Shown here: positions 1 to 9,812 of the stretch, in pieces
How positions within the stretch are numbered: position 1 is the first letter of the stretch
Layout of the letters: each line of letters begins with the position of its first letter
From: Bacteroidales bacterium
GTDB taxonomy: Bacteria > Bacteroidota > Bacteroidia > Bacteroidales > JAIORY01
Assembly: GCA_021107915.1 (NCBI GenBank)
Contig: JAIORY010000304.1
Location: 1-32,055, forward strand
Length of the DNA: 32,055 nt
Reading direction: 5' to 3'
Translations under genes and position numbers: made by a program
Notes under the pieces: model-generated
Seen by the model: only the letters and a program-made list of their open reading frames with translations
Told to the model about the DNA's origin: nothing
Database searches by the model: none

Positions 1-834
1 GAATTACCAACTTGGGGAAATATATCGAATGGAACGCAATGGTCTGATCTTTTTGATTTGAATGAAAACGTAATGTATCTTTCTTTATATCGCGACTTCG
101 ATAATATAGTGCAGGTTGATGTGGAAAATTTTGAGTTCAGAAATTACGGTGATTTTATAATTGATGAACAATTGGAAATTGATGAAAATGGCAACAACAT
201 CAATGAACCCGGAGAATCAGTTGATATAATTCTATCCTTAACTGTAGATTTTATTTCAACAGGTGTAAATGGAACAATTTCCAGTTTAAATCCGGATATT
301 GTCATCGTTTCACCTACAGGAAATTTTGGTGATATCAATCCCGATGAGATTATTTCTAATATTAATGATCCATTTGAGATTGAGATTTCTGAGGATGCTG
401 TTTCGCAAGATGTGGTTTTAAATTTATCTTTAACTACCGATTATGATTATGTTTTTGAAACAGAGATCATGATCACAATAACCGATATAACCTCTATTGA
501 TGACAATATTGATAACGCTACAAATCAAATGTATATGTTGCAAAATTATCCCAATCCGTTTAATCAAAGTACAACTATTTCTTTTCAAATTAACAAGGAA
601 CAAAACGGACCAATAGAATTGGAAATTTATAATTTGAAGGGAAAAAAAGTGAAAGATATTCCCTCAGGTTTTTTTCATTCTAAACATATTGAAGGACGAG
701 AGGGAAAAACTTATTCAATCTTATGGGACGGAACAGATGATACCGGAAAACCTGTTTGTTCAGGAATATATTTAAATAGCCTTAATATTGATCACAAACC
801 GGTTGCTACAAAACGAATGATTCTAATAAAATAA
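1..834 (+). CDS. C-terminal part of a secreted protein with a type IX secretion (Por) sorting domain; 5' end lies outside the window
   Basis: Frame is open back to base 1, so the TTG start at 58 is an artefact of the window edge. C-terminus YMLQNYPNPFNQSTTISFQI...LEIYNLKGKKV...WDGTDDTGKPVCSGIYL...KRMILIK is a FlgD-like/T9SS type A CTD. Confidence 0.85.
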   Translation, partial: ELPTWGNISNGTQWSDLFDLNENVMYLSLYRDFDNIVQVDVENFEFRNYGDFIIDEQLEIDENGNNINEPGESVDIILSLTVDFISTGVNGTISSLNPDIVIVSPTGNFGDINPDEIISNINDPFEIEISEDAVSQDVVLNLSLTTDYDYVFETEIMITITDITSIDDNIDNATNQMYMLQNYPNPFNQSTTISFQINKEQNGPIELEIYNLKGKKVKDIPSGFFHSKHIEGREGKTYSILWDGTDDTGKPVCSGIYLNSLNIDHKPVATKRMILIK

Positions 835-840
835 AAAATC

Positions 841-1974
841 ATGAAAACAAGAATTATATTTACTATTACAGCAGCTTTGATGTTTTTAAATATTACTATT
901 TCTCAACAAATAAGTGTTTTGAGCGATCCTCTTTTTAATAATCCTGAAGGTATTATTTACGATGAAGAAGCAAATCAATATTTCGTCGGGAATGCCGAAG
1001 ATGGCAAATTGCTTATTATTGACAGTCTGAACAATGTTAGTGTTTTTAAAGAAAACATAGGGGCAGATATGATTATGGCATTTGAAATTGTCGGTGATTC
1101 TTTGCTTATTTCCACTAATTATCCAAGGTCGTTAACTTGTATCAATAAAAACTCAGGGGATCCAATTTATCAATTGAACCTTAATCCAATTGCCAGTTCC
1201 TGTTCGCAAACGACTTATGATGAAAGGACCGGATATTTATATATTGTTGATCAGTATGGAGCTATATTAAAAGCGGATGTTGAAAACGCGTGTTGTCATG
1301 TATTTGCCGGCAATAACCTGCCGGATGGATCACAAACGATAGAACTTGATACCATAGCAAATCGCCTGATATTGTTTTCCTGGCCAACATCAGTCATAAC
1401 ATTTATAAATATCAACGACTCAACAGATGTAACAAATGGCCCGAATACCAACACTAAAAAATATCTTTGCTCAACCAAGGATGATGATGAATATATTTAT
1501 GTTTCCTCATGGGAAGGGCATAAAGTGATGAAAATGCACATAGATTCATTGGATAATGCTGAAATTTTTTGCGATGAATCATTATATCAACCGGCGGGAA
1601 TAACCTATAATCCGGTTGAAGATGAATTTGCCGTTTGCAACAATGGTAACAATACTATTACTTTTATAATGGTGAGCGATACAATTACAAATACAGAGAC
1701 TTTCGCAAATGCCTCTATAAATGAAATAAAAATAATTTATAATCCCTCATCAAATAAAATCAAAGTGATATTTGATGCTACTCCTCATAAGGAATACCAG
1801 GTAAGTATAATTGATATGATGGGCAGAAATTTGGTTAATAAAACTATTGATATTACCGCTATGGGAATGAACAGCACACAATTAAGTACAGCCGGTTTAC
1901 AAAAAGGGATTTATCTTGTGCAATTGAGAACTATTGATTCCATTATCGGTGTAGAAAAAATTATATTGAAATAA
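841..1974 (+). CDS. Secreted SMP-30/NHL-like beta-propeller protein with T9SS C-terminal sorting domain
   Basis: N-terminal signal peptide; repeated propeller motifs (NPEGIIYDEEANQYFVGNAEDGKLLIIDSL); C-terminal IIYNPSSNKIKVIF...YQVSIIDMMGRNL...LQKGIYLVQLRT...KIILK. 6 bp after the previous CDS. Confidence 0.8.
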   Translation: MKTRIIFTITAALMFLNITISQQISVLSDPLFNNPEGIIYDEEANQYFVGNAEDGKLLIIDSLNNVSVFKENIGADMIMAFEIVGDSLLISTNYPRSLTCINKNSGDPIYQLNLNPIASSCSQTTYDERTGYLYIVDQYGAILKADVENACCHVFAGNNLPDGSQTIELDTIANRLILFSWPTSVITFININDSTDVTNGPNTNTKKYLCSTKDDDEYIYVSSWEGHKVMKMHIDSLDNAEIFCDESLYQPAGITYNPVEDEFAVCNNGNNTITFIMVSDTITNTETFANASINEIKIIYNPSSNKIKVIFDATPHKEYQVSIIDMMGRNLVNKTIDITAMGMNSTQLSTAGLQKGIYLVQLRTIDSIIGVEKIILK

Positions 1975-1982
1975 AAATAAAA

Positions 1983-2846
1983 ATGAAAACTATTTACTTA
2001 ACAATTGGCTTTATACTGATAAGCTTTGTTGGTTTAGCACAAAACCTTCTTAACAACCCCGAAAGCGTGGTTTATGATTCTGTAAACAACCGATATTTAG
2101 TTTCCAATTTTGAGGACGGATGTATCATTCAGATCGATAGCCTTGAAAACCAGAATTATTTCACACAGGGACTTGTTCATATTGCAGGTTTACATATTGT
2201 CGGAAATACATTGTTCGCAGGGTCTTACCAAGGGTCTGATACAGGAGTGGTAGGATATGATTTAACAACCGCTGATATGATATTTAAGGTCAAACCGCCC
2301 AGAATGTTATTGGCTAACGGTATTACTTCCGATACATTAGGATACTTATATGTAACTGAATATTTCGGTGATAAAATCTTTAAAATCAGAATATGTGATA
2401 GTCTCTGTACAACTTTTGTCAGTTCAGGTTTAAATATGCCAAATGGAATAATTTCCGACCCGTCCAATAACAGGTTTTTGGTTATGAACGAAGGTTGGGC
2501 TAATGCACCAATTGTTGCAATCAATCTTGAAGATCCAACTCTTACAACAGTTGTAGAAACAAATATAAGTTCAACTGATGGATTGACAACTGATAATAAT
2601 GGAAATACATATTTTTCGTCATGGGCAACCAATAAAATATATAGGTACGATGAAACATTTGCAAATCCACCAGAAATAGTTTCAAGCTGGCATAGCGGAC
2701 CGGCAGATATATTTTTTAATAAACTGGCTAATATTCTGGCTGTACCTAATTTTAATTCAAATTCTGTCGATTTTATTCAAATTACTTTTACAGATCAAAA
2801 TGAGATTAATAATAATATCAAAACGTATAAAATAATTAAGCAGTAA
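1983..2846 (+). CDS. SMP-30/NHL-like beta-propeller protein, tandem paralogue of the upstream gene without a complete T9SS CTD
   Basis: Signal peptide plus NNPESVVYDSVNNRYLVSNFEDGCIIQIDSL, homologous to 841..1974. Ends NEINNNIKTYKIIKQ with no CTD. Confidence 0.75.
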   Translation: MKTIYLTIGFILISFVGLAQNLLNNPESVVYDSVNNRYLVSNFEDGCIIQIDSLENQNYFTQGLVHIAGLHIVGNTLFAGSYQGSDTGVVGYDLTTADMIFKVKPPRMLLANGITSDTLGYLYVTEYFGDKIFKIRICDSLCTTFVSSGLNMPNGIISDPSNNRFLVMNEGWANAPIVAINLEDPTLTTVVETNISSTDGLTTDNNGNTYFSSWATNKIYRYDETFANPPEIVSSWHSGPADIFFNKLANILAVPNFNSNSVDFIQITFTDQNEINNNIKTYKIIKQ

Positions 2847-2865
2847 CTCATATATACAACAGACA

Positions 2866-4050
2866 ATGAAAACACAAAAATTAAATTTAATAACAAAAAC
2901 ATTACTTATCATAATAATAAGTGTTTTTGTAATGAGCACATTTGACTTACAAGCCGGTGAGGATAATAAAATTGTAATTGGTGAAAAAGAAACTATTTAC
3001 TCCAAGGTGCTGGATGAGGATAGAACAATGCTAATTTACCTTCCACAAACTTATGATTTTTCAACAAACAATTATCCTGTAATGTATTTACTTGATGGTG
3101 GTTTTCATTTCCATCATACAAGCGGTATTGTACAGTTTTTGGCAGCTCAGGGTGCAATACCTGAGATGATAGTTGTGGCTGTAACAAATGTTGACAGAAA
3201 CAGGGATTTTTCCCCTAATCATGTTGATAATGTTCCTACATCCGGTGGTGCTGAAAAATTCTTGTCATTTTTATCAGAAGAGTTAAAGCCATACATTGAT
3301 AAAAATTACAAAACCCAACAATATAATATTCTTGTGGGTCATTCTTTTGGTGGAACTTTTGCTACTTATGCTTTAATGGAAAAGCCGGATTTATTTAATG
3401 CATATATTGCAATAAGTCCGTATTTGATGTTTGATGATAATTCATTAGTGAGAAAAACCGAAAAACATTTAAAAGCAAAATATACCAATGTGCAATTTTA
3501 TATGACTCTTGGTGATGAACCAGCTTATATAGAGTGTCTTGAAGAATTTGAAAATATTATAAAATCAAAATCTCCGAAAGGTTTTGAGTTTTCTTATGTT
3601 CAAATGAAAGATGAAGGTCATGGGTCAATTCCTCATCTAAGTATTTATAACGGACTTAAGTCAATATATTCAGATGGGCGATTGCCTGAGGGGATATTTA
3701 ATGAAGGACTGGCAGCAATTGATAATCATTACAAAAAGGTGTCGGACATATTTGGTTATGAAATAAAAACTCCGGAAAATATAATAAATAGACTTGGTTA
3801 TTTTTATTTACAGACCGATAAAGATATTAATATGGCAATAAAAACTTTTAAAGAAAATGTAAAGCGTTATCCAAAATCATCAAATGTTTATGATAGTCTT
3901 GGCGAGGCTTTTGAAAAAAACGGACAAAACGAAAAAGCTGAAAAAAACTATCAAAAAGCTGTTACGATAGCTGTTCTACAACAACATCCAAATTTGAATG
4001 TTTATATTATTAACTTACAAAGAGTTCAGGAAAGTCTTGGAGAAAAATGA
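2866..4050 (+). CDS. Alpha/beta hydrolase (esterase D/IroE-like putative esterase) with C-terminal TPR repeats
   Basis: VMYLLDGGFHF...ILVGHSFGGTFATYAL nucleophile elbow GHSFGG; C-terminal TPR pattern AIKTFKENVKRYPKSSNVYDSLGEAFEKNGQNEKAEKNYQKAV. Confidence 0.8.
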   Translation: MKTQKLNLITKTLLIIIISVFVMSTFDLQAGEDNKIVIGEKETIYSKVLDEDRTMLIYLPQTYDFSTNNYPVMYLLDGGFHFHHTSGIVQFLAAQGAIPEMIVVAVTNVDRNRDFSPNHVDNVPTSGGAEKFLSFLSEELKPYIDKNYKTQQYNILVGHSFGGTFATYALMEKPDLFNAYIAISPYLMFDDNSLVRKTEKHLKAKYTNVQFYMTLGDEPAYIECLEEFENIIKSKSPKGFEFSYVQMKDEGHGSIPHLSIYNGLKSIYSDGRLPEGIFNEGLAAIDNHYKKVSDIFGYEIKTPENIINRLGYFYLQTDKDINMAIKTFKENVKRYPKSSNVYDSLGEAFEKNGQNEKAEKNYQKAVTIAVLQQHPNLNVYIINLQRVQESLGEK

Positions 4051-4091
4051 TTTCGTAAATTTTTCCGGCATAACAGGTAATAGAGAAAGTA

Positions 4092-5324
4092 ATGTACAAA
4101 AATTCATCTTTTTTAAATCCTACATCTTCAACAGAACGTATTGTATCTCTTGATGCTTTGCGTGGCTTTGCCATTCTCGGGATTCTAATTATGAATATTC
4201 AAAGTTTTTCGATGATAAGTGCGGCGTATGTTAATCCAATTGCTTTTGGCGATTTTACAGGCGTTAATAAATGGATTTGGATTTTGAGTCATGTTTTTGC
4301 TGACCAGAAATTCATGCCAATTTTTGCAATGCTATTTGGAGCCGGCATTGTACTAATGAGCGAAAGACTTGATCAAAAAGGGAAAAACACAGCTGCTTTA
4401 CATTATCGGCGGATGATGTGGTTGGTAATTATTGGTTTAGTACATGCATATTTCCTTTGGTACGGCGATATATTATTTACTTATGCAATATGTGGATTAT
4501 TAGTTTTTCTGTTCAGAAAACTAACATCAAAATGGTTATTGATAATTGGGGTCTTAATATTTTCAATTTCATCTTTTTTATACTTATTCTTTGGATTGTC
4601 AATGCCCTATTGGCCGAATGAAGTTTTAGAACATAGTATTAACAGTTGGTATCCTCCAGAAACTAATGTTCTTAATGAAATTACAAATTATCAAGGTAAT
4701 TGGATTCAACAAATGAACAGTAGGATTTCAATGGCATTTTTTATCCAAACCAATATGTTCTTTATGAAAGTAGCCTGGAAAACAATTGGATTAATGCTAA
4801 TAGGAATGGCACTTTACAAATGGGGTGTATTTTCTGCAGAACTATCAAAAAAGGCATATATAAAAGGAACCGTTTTTGGGTTTGTTTTTGGGTTTCCATT
4901 AGTTGTCATTGGTGTTGTTTCAAATATTAATGCAAACTGGTCTTTTGAGTATTCAATGTTCTTTGGGTCTCAGTTCAATTATTGGGGTGGTGTTTTTGTG
5001 AGCTTCGGTTATATATCGTTGATTATGATTTTAGTTAAGTCAAAATACATAAATAGTATTATAAAGTCTTTTAGTGCAGTTGGACGAATGGCGTTGTCGA
5101 ATTATTTACTTCAGACAATTATTTGCACTACAATTTTTTATGGACATGGATTTGGATTTTTCGCGAAAGCAAATAGAATTGAACAAATTATTATTGTTTT
5201 AATAATTTGGTTGTTTCAATTAATTGCATCTACAGTTTATCTAAAATATTTTCGTTATGGGCCATTTGAGTGGTTTTGGCGTTCATTGAGTTATAATAAA
5301 ATTCAATCATTCAGAAAGAAATAA
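4092..5324 (+). CDS. DUF418 (YeiB-like) integral membrane protein
   Basis: N-terminal RIVSLDALRGFAILGILIMNIQSF, multiple TM helices, C-terminal VGRMALSNYLLQTIICTTIFYGHGFGFF. Confidence 0.85.
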   Translation: MYKNSSFLNPTSSTERIVSLDALRGFAILGILIMNIQSFSMISAAYVNPIAFGDFTGVNKWIWILSHVFADQKFMPIFAMLFGAGIVLMSERLDQKGKNTAALHYRRMMWLVIIGLVHAYFLWYGDILFTYAICGLLVFLFRKLTSKWLLIIGVLIFSISSFLYLFFGLSMPYWPNEVLEHSINSWYPPETNVLNEITNYQGNWIQQMNSRISMAFFIQTNMFFMKVAWKTIGLMLIGMALYKWGVFSAELSKKAYIKGTVFGFVFGFPLVVIGVVSNINANWSFEYSMFFGSQFNYWGGVFVSFGYISLIMILVKSKYINSIIKSFSAVGRMALSNYLLQTIICTTIFYGHGFGFFAKANRIEQIIIVLIIWLFQLIASTVYLKYFRYGPFEWFWRSLSYNKIQSFRKK

Positions 5325-5482
5325 TAAAATCTACAATTGCTTAAAATAGCAGGTCTTTTCGGGAAAAAGAAAAATTTTAATAGGATACAACTGATAAAGA
5401 TTTATTATTTGATTAAATTTGTAGGGGTTATTGCAAAATGCGACCACTTCAAAATAATAAAGATTAATTAAAATAATTTCTC

Positions 5483-7117
5483 ATGAAAAAGCAACAAACT
5501 ATCTCAGGAAAAATCGTTGACATCGTTAATCAAAAAATATTTGAAGGTACAATTATCATTGACAATGGGAAAATAATTTCTGTGAAAGAAGAAAACAACA
5601 ATCAAAATAAATTTATTATTCCCGGATTAATCGATTCACATATTCACGTGGAAAGTTCGATGCTTATCCCTTCGGAGTTTGCAAGGCTGGCAGTTACTCA
5701 CGGGACTGTGGCAACGGTTTCTGATCCTCACGAAATAGCCAATGTGCTTGGGATTGACGGAATAAAATATATGATTGAAAACGGAAAAAAAGTTCCGTTT
5801 AAATTTTATTTTGGAGCTTCATCTTGTGTTCCTGCAACTCCTTTTGAAACTTCCGGAGCTACTCTCGGAATTCCTGAAACTGAAGAATTATTAAAAATGG
5901 ATGAGATAAAATATCTTTCGGAAATGATGAATTTTCCCGGAGTTTTATTTGATGATGTTGAGGTAATGAAAAAACTTGCTTTGGCCAAAAAATATAATAA
6001 ACCTATTGATGGTCATGCCCCGGGAGTGAAAGGCAAAGATGCTGAAAAATATATCTCGGCAGGTATTTCTACCGATCACGAATGTTTTACTTTGGAAGAA
6101 GCTCTGGATAAAGTAAAACTTGGAATGTTTATTTTAATTAGAGAAGGTAGTGCTGCTAAAAATTTTGATGCTTTAATAAGCCTGATGGAAAAATATCCTG
6201 ATAAAGTAATGTTTTGTTCAGACGACCGGCACCCAAACGATCTGGAAAAAGGACATATTAACGAACTTGTAAAACGTGCGATAAAATGTGGATACGATCC
6301 TTTGAAAGTTTTAAGAAGTTGTACTTATAATCCGGTGAAACATTACAATTTGGATGTGGGTTTACTTCAGGAAGGTAATAATGCAGATTTTGTAATTATT
6401 GATAATCTTAAAGATTTTAATATTCTTGAAACTTATATTGATGGTGAAAAAGTAGCTGAAAATGGCAAGTCTTTGATTAATTCAGTTGAGGAAGATACTC
6501 CGAATAAATTTAATGCTTCTGAGATTACAGTAAATGCTCTGAAACTTCATCCCGAAAAGGGAAAGATAAAAGTTATTGAAGCATTGGAAGGACAGCTTGT
6601 TACAAATAAAATTATTTGTGAACCCAAAATCTGTGAAAACAATATTGTCAGTGATGTTGAAAATGATATTTTAAAACTTGTGGTGATGAATCGTTATGAG
6701 GCTGCAAAACCGGCAATTGCGTTTATCAAAAATTTTGGATTACAAAAGGGAGCAATTGCTTCAACGGTTGCTCACGACAGTCATAATATTGTTGCAGTTG
6801 GTGTGGATGATACTGATATCGCCAAAGCTATAAATCTACTTGTTAATGAAAAAGGCGGAGTGTCGATTGTAAATGGAAATGATAATTCTGTTTTGCCTTT
6901 GCCCGTAGCAGGAATAATGTCGAATAAAGATGCTTACAAAGTAGCCTCGGAATATGAAATGATAGACAAGAAAGCCAAAGAACTCGGTTCTAAATTAAAT
7001 GCTCCCTACATGACTTTGTCTTTTATGGCATTATTGGTTATACCTGAATTAAAATTGAGTGATAAAGGATTATTTGACGGAACAAAATTTGAATTTTCAC
7101 CCTTATTTGAGGATTAA
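5483..7117 (+). CDS. ade: Adenine deaminase (EC 3.5.4.2)
   Basis: Amidohydrolase motif PGLIDSHIHVESSMLIPSEFARLAVTHGTVATVSDPHEIANVLG; HAPG; SDDRHPNDL; C-terminal VAHDSHNIVAVG; typical length (544 aa). Confidence 0.93.
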   Translation: MKKQQTISGKIVDIVNQKIFEGTIIIDNGKIISVKEENNNQNKFIIPGLIDSHIHVESSMLIPSEFARLAVTHGTVATVSDPHEIANVLGIDGIKYMIENGKKVPFKFYFGASSCVPATPFETSGATLGIPETEELLKMDEIKYLSEMMNFPGVLFDDVEVMKKLALAKKYNKPIDGHAPGVKGKDAEKYISAGISTDHECFTLEEALDKVKLGMFILIREGSAAKNFDALISLMEKYPDKVMFCSDDRHPNDLEKGHINELVKRAIKCGYDPLKVLRSCTYNPVKHYNLDVGLLQEGNNADFVIIDNLKDFNILETYIDGEKVAENGKSLINSVEEDTPNKFNASEITVNALKLHPEKGKIKVIEALEGQLVTNKIICEPKICENNIVSDVENDILKLVVMNRYEAAKPAIAFIKNFGLQKGAIASTVAHDSHNIVAVGVDDTDIAKAINLLVNEKGGVSIVNGNDNSVLPLPVAGIMSNKDAYKVASEYEMIDKKAKELGSKLNAPYMTLSFMALLVIPELKLSDKGLFDGTKFEFSPLFED

Positions 7118-7163
7118 TGCAAGAATTTTTTAAATTTCTTTTAAGTCCTCTTATTCAATAACA

Positions 7164-7185
7164 TATATTTATTTAAATAAATATA
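7164..7185. promoter_or_regulatory. 22-bp perfect palindrome TATATTTATTTAAATAAATATA upstream of the ArsR-type regulator (candidate operator)
   Basis: Perfect dyad read directly; lies between ade and the regulator, upstream of its TATCTTTG box. AT-rich context lowers significance. Confidence 0.35.
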
Positions 7186-7220
7186 CATATATTTGTTTTC
7201 ATCTTATATTCATTTTTATA

Positions 7221-7228
7221 TATCTTTG
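7221..7228 (+). promoter_or_regulatory. Putative Bacteroidota -7 promoter element TATCTTTG upstream of the ArsR-type regulator
   Basis: Matches TAnnTTTG and sits 33 bp upstream of the start codon; no well-spaced -33 TTTG box was found. Confidence 0.4.
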
Positions 7229-7261
7229 CAATAATTATTCATATTAATAAAAAAATAAATC

Positions 7262-7561
7262 ATGGTTAAACCAAAACTTAACGTCGAAAAACTGGATAGA
7301 GCTGCAAGAAGACTGAGATCTATTGCACATCCAATGAGAATAGCAATTATTGACCTTTTAAGCTCAAATGAGAAAATGAATGTTACCCAACTTTACGAAA
7401 GTTTGGGAATAGAACAAGCTGCTACTTCTCATCATCTTAATATTTTAAGAAATAGTGGTATTTTATCTTCTAAAAGAGATGGAAAAATGATTTTTTATTT
7501 TTTACAAACAAAAGTACTTGTTGAAATAATTGATTGTATAAACAGGTGCGACGAAGCTTAA
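7262..7561 (+). CDS. ArsR/SmtB-type winged-helix transcriptional regulator
   Basis: LRSIAHPMRIAIIDLLSSNEKMNVTQLYESLGIEQAATSHHLNILRNSGILSSKRDGKMIFYFL wHTH pattern. Confidence 0.88.
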   Translation: MVKPKLNVEKLDRAARRLRSIAHPMRIAIIDLLSSNEKMNVTQLYESLGIEQAATSHHLNILRNSGILSSKRDGKMIFYFLQTKVLVEIIDCINRCDEA

Positions 7562-7570
7562 GGAAGAACA

Positions 7571-7684
7571 TTGAGTTCGGTTTTTAAGGACATTAATTTA
7601 AAAGATTGCCACAGATTATCATAGGTTCAATTTTTAGAAATCTGTGGTTTTTTATAGTTTTTTGATTTTTTAAAGCGAACTCAA
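7571..7684. repeat. Nested inverted repeat: outer TTGAGTTCG/CGAACTCAA, inner CCACAGATT/AATCTGTGG followed by a T-run
   Basis: Outer arms 7571..7579 and 7676..7684; inner arms 7609..7617 and 7639..7647; TTTTTTAT follows the inner stem. Lies between convergent genes, so it may act as a terminator. Confidence 0.6.
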
Positions 7685-7693
7685 TTTTTGTTT

Positions 7694-9472
7694 TTACAAT
7701 TCCCAATTTTCCTCAATATCCCAATTAGCACGTACATTTAAAGTATTTTTAAAATAATATACTTTTTCAGGAGGAATATTTTTTATATAATCACCTGTGT
7801 CCCATCTGCCGTTATTATTAGTATCAAGAATAAGTTTGAGCTTATATGCATTGGGATCGAGATATTCAATAATGATAATTCCATCTTCAGAAACATTTAT
7901 TTCCTTTAAGATATTTTCCCTGTCGTCCAAAAGTTGTAAAATATAATTACTTCCGTTTTTTGTGTTAGTTATATTTATTTGAAGTGTTCCATAGTTTTGC
8001 AATTCTTTGATCTGAAAATATATAGATGCAGAATCATTACTGTATCCAAGAATGTCGGTAAAAACAGAATCAGGGAAAAATAATTCATAACTTTCGGCTT
8101 CTTCAAGCTTTTCTTTAATAATAAATTTTCTTTTTATTGAATCAGTAAATTCAATTTCCGGAACAATTGTGTCTTTTTCTTTTTTAATAAGAAGAACTTT
8201 TTCCAGTTCATATTTTTCTAAAGGATAGGTGAATTCGAGTTTTAATTCGGTATTAAGATTTAAATAATTATTTTGGATATTTGTTTTGTGCTTTAATGAA
8301 GAAATTTTTTCGGGAATGTCTTCTTCATCCTTTGGTTTTTTCTTTTCTTCTTTGAAAAGAACTATTTCAGTAGTATCAAGAATTAAAGAATCCTGACTGA
8401 TTTTAAATAAAAGTGTGTCGGGATAATTTTTGCTAAGCCAGTAAGTCATAGTATCCTTGCCGGGATTTAAATCTTCAATTACCTGACAATCTTTTCCAAA
8501 TGTATAATTCAAAGTTTCAATTTTCAGGTCTTTGGTTGGGAACTTAAACACAAAATTTATTTCTCCTTCCCTTACAAGTTTAACAGAAGTTAGGTGCTGA
8601 GTTGAATCAATTTCATCAAATAAATAAAGATAATAAAAATAATGTATTTTAGATTTATTTATAGAATCCACCTTGAACTCTTCTCTTATCAGGCTGTCTT
8701 TTTGTATATCACTAAGTATGGTGTCATTTATTAAACTATCAGAGATGACAAATGATTTGAAAAACTCAGGCATAAGCAAACTATCAAGAAAAGCAATTTT
8801 CTCATTTGGAAGATCATAAAGATAATTACTGTTGGCATCTTTTAGTACAAATATTTTGTAACTATCGTTTTTCAAATTTTTTAACTGAAAATTACCATTT
8901 TCATCAGTTTTGGCAATATAATATGGTCTCGAAAGATATGGTATTGAATCAAAAGGAATTGTATCGTTTATGTCGAGATAAAGCATAACAAAAATTTCTT
9001 CCATCTCGGGTTGAAGATTAAAAGCATCAAGGACTTTTCCTTTTATGGTTAGTGAGTCAAGTGTTGCACCGGTTGCAAATACATAATGAAAATCCAATAG
9101 TGGGTTTTTTTCGGTGATGTCTTTAATTGCATCGCCAAAAAAGAGAGTGTAAGTAATATTTTGCTTTAATTCGTCCTGCGGTTCGATAATTAAAGATTTT
9201 CCTCTGATTTTAAATTCAGGCTTGTTATCCAAAGGTGGCGAAACAAGTAGTTGTTTGTTGGCTTCATCAAATTCGATAAACTCATCAAATTCAAGTTTGA
9301 TTTTTTCTGCTTTAAAATTTATTGAATAATTCAATGGTTCACTTTCAATTACTTGCGGAGGTGTAACATCTTTAGGTCCACCTGTTGGTGTAACCGGATT
9401 TGCACAGTTTGTTACAAGAAAAACCGTAGCAACGCAAATAAATAAATATAAGAGAAATGATTGTTTTTTCAA
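7694..9472 (-). CDS. Lipoprotein with N-terminal SbsA-type Ig-like domain
   Basis: Lipobox TNC followed by ANPVTPTGGPKDVTPPQVIESEPLNYSINFKAEKIKLEFDEFIEF, a common Bacteroidota lipoprotein start. Confidence 0.8.
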   Translation of the reverse strand: MKKQSFLLYLFICVATVFLVTNCANPVTPTGGPKDVTPPQVIESEPLNYSINFKAEKIKLEFDEFIEFDEANKQLLVSPPLDNKPEFKIRGKSLIIEPQDELKQNITYTLFFGDAIKDITEKNPLLDFHYVFATGATLDSLTIKGKVLDAFNLQPEMEEIFVMLYLDINDTIPFDSIPYLSRPYYIAKTDENGNFQLKNLKNDSYKIFVLKDANSNYLYDLPNEKIAFLDSLLMPEFFKSFVISDSLINDTILSDIQKDSLIREEFKVDSINKSKIHYFYYLYLFDEIDSTQHLTSVKLVREGEINFVFKFPTKDLKIETLNYTFGKDCQVIEDLNPGKDTMTYWLSKNYPDTLLFKISQDSLILDTTEIVLFKEEKKKPKDEEDIPEKISSLKHKTNIQNNYLNLNTELKLEFTYPLEKYELEKVLLIKKEKDTIVPEIEFTDSIKRKFIIKEKLEEAESYELFFPDSVFTDILGYSNDSASIYFQIKELQNYGTLQINITNTKNGSNYILQLLDDRENILKEINVSEDGIIIIEYLDPNAYKLKLILDTNNNGRWDTGDYIKNIPPEKVYYFKNTLNVRANWDIEENWEL

Positions 9473-9489
9473 TTTGATAGTTTTTATTT

Positions 9490-9614
9490 AATACTTGTAC
9501 GGAACAGAATTGCAAAATTTATAGTTTTATTTTGTACCGCATTACTACTTCCAAACTTGTTTGTGCGTCTGTATAAACAGCTTTTGCTTTGCAAAATTGT
9601 TAAGAATTAGTATA
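9490..9614 (-). repeat. Intergenic repeat element (copy B), diverged homologue of 12109..12211
   Basis: The reverse complement begins TATACTAATTCTTAACAATTTTGCAAAGCAAAAGCTGTTTA and contains GAAGTAGTAATGCGG and TTTTGCAATTCTGTTCCG, aligning in order to the 12109 element. Confidence 0.65.
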
Positions 9615-9699
9615 ATAAACGAACATAAATCGGATTTAATATAACATTACAAACTTATAAAAATTTATTCAACATGGAATATAGTTGGTATTCAAAATT

Positions 9700-9754
9700 G
9701 CCACAGATTCACAGATTATAAAATTAATTTTTTTGTAATCTGTGAATCTGTGGC
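9700..9754. repeat. Perfect 19-bp inverted repeat GCCACAGATTCACAGATTA / TAATCTGTGAATCTGTGGC
   Basis: Arms at 9700..9718 and 9736..9754. The right arm recurs exactly at 31027..31045 and in part at 25764..25776. Confidence 0.85.
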
Positions 9755-9812
9755 TTTCTTATTTCTTTACTTACTCAAATCATGAAAAAAAATCAAGTTT
9801 CAAATGAAAACA

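Noticed and set aside
2225-2632. 135-aa minus-strand ORF inside the second propeller gene
   Set aside because: Antisense shadow of a well-supported CDS with a clear paralogue.
5325-5482. Possible purine riboswitch upstream of adenine deaminase
   Set aside because: No recognisable purine aptamer core; only a TAAATTTG -7-like box near 5414..5421 without a well-spaced -33 box.
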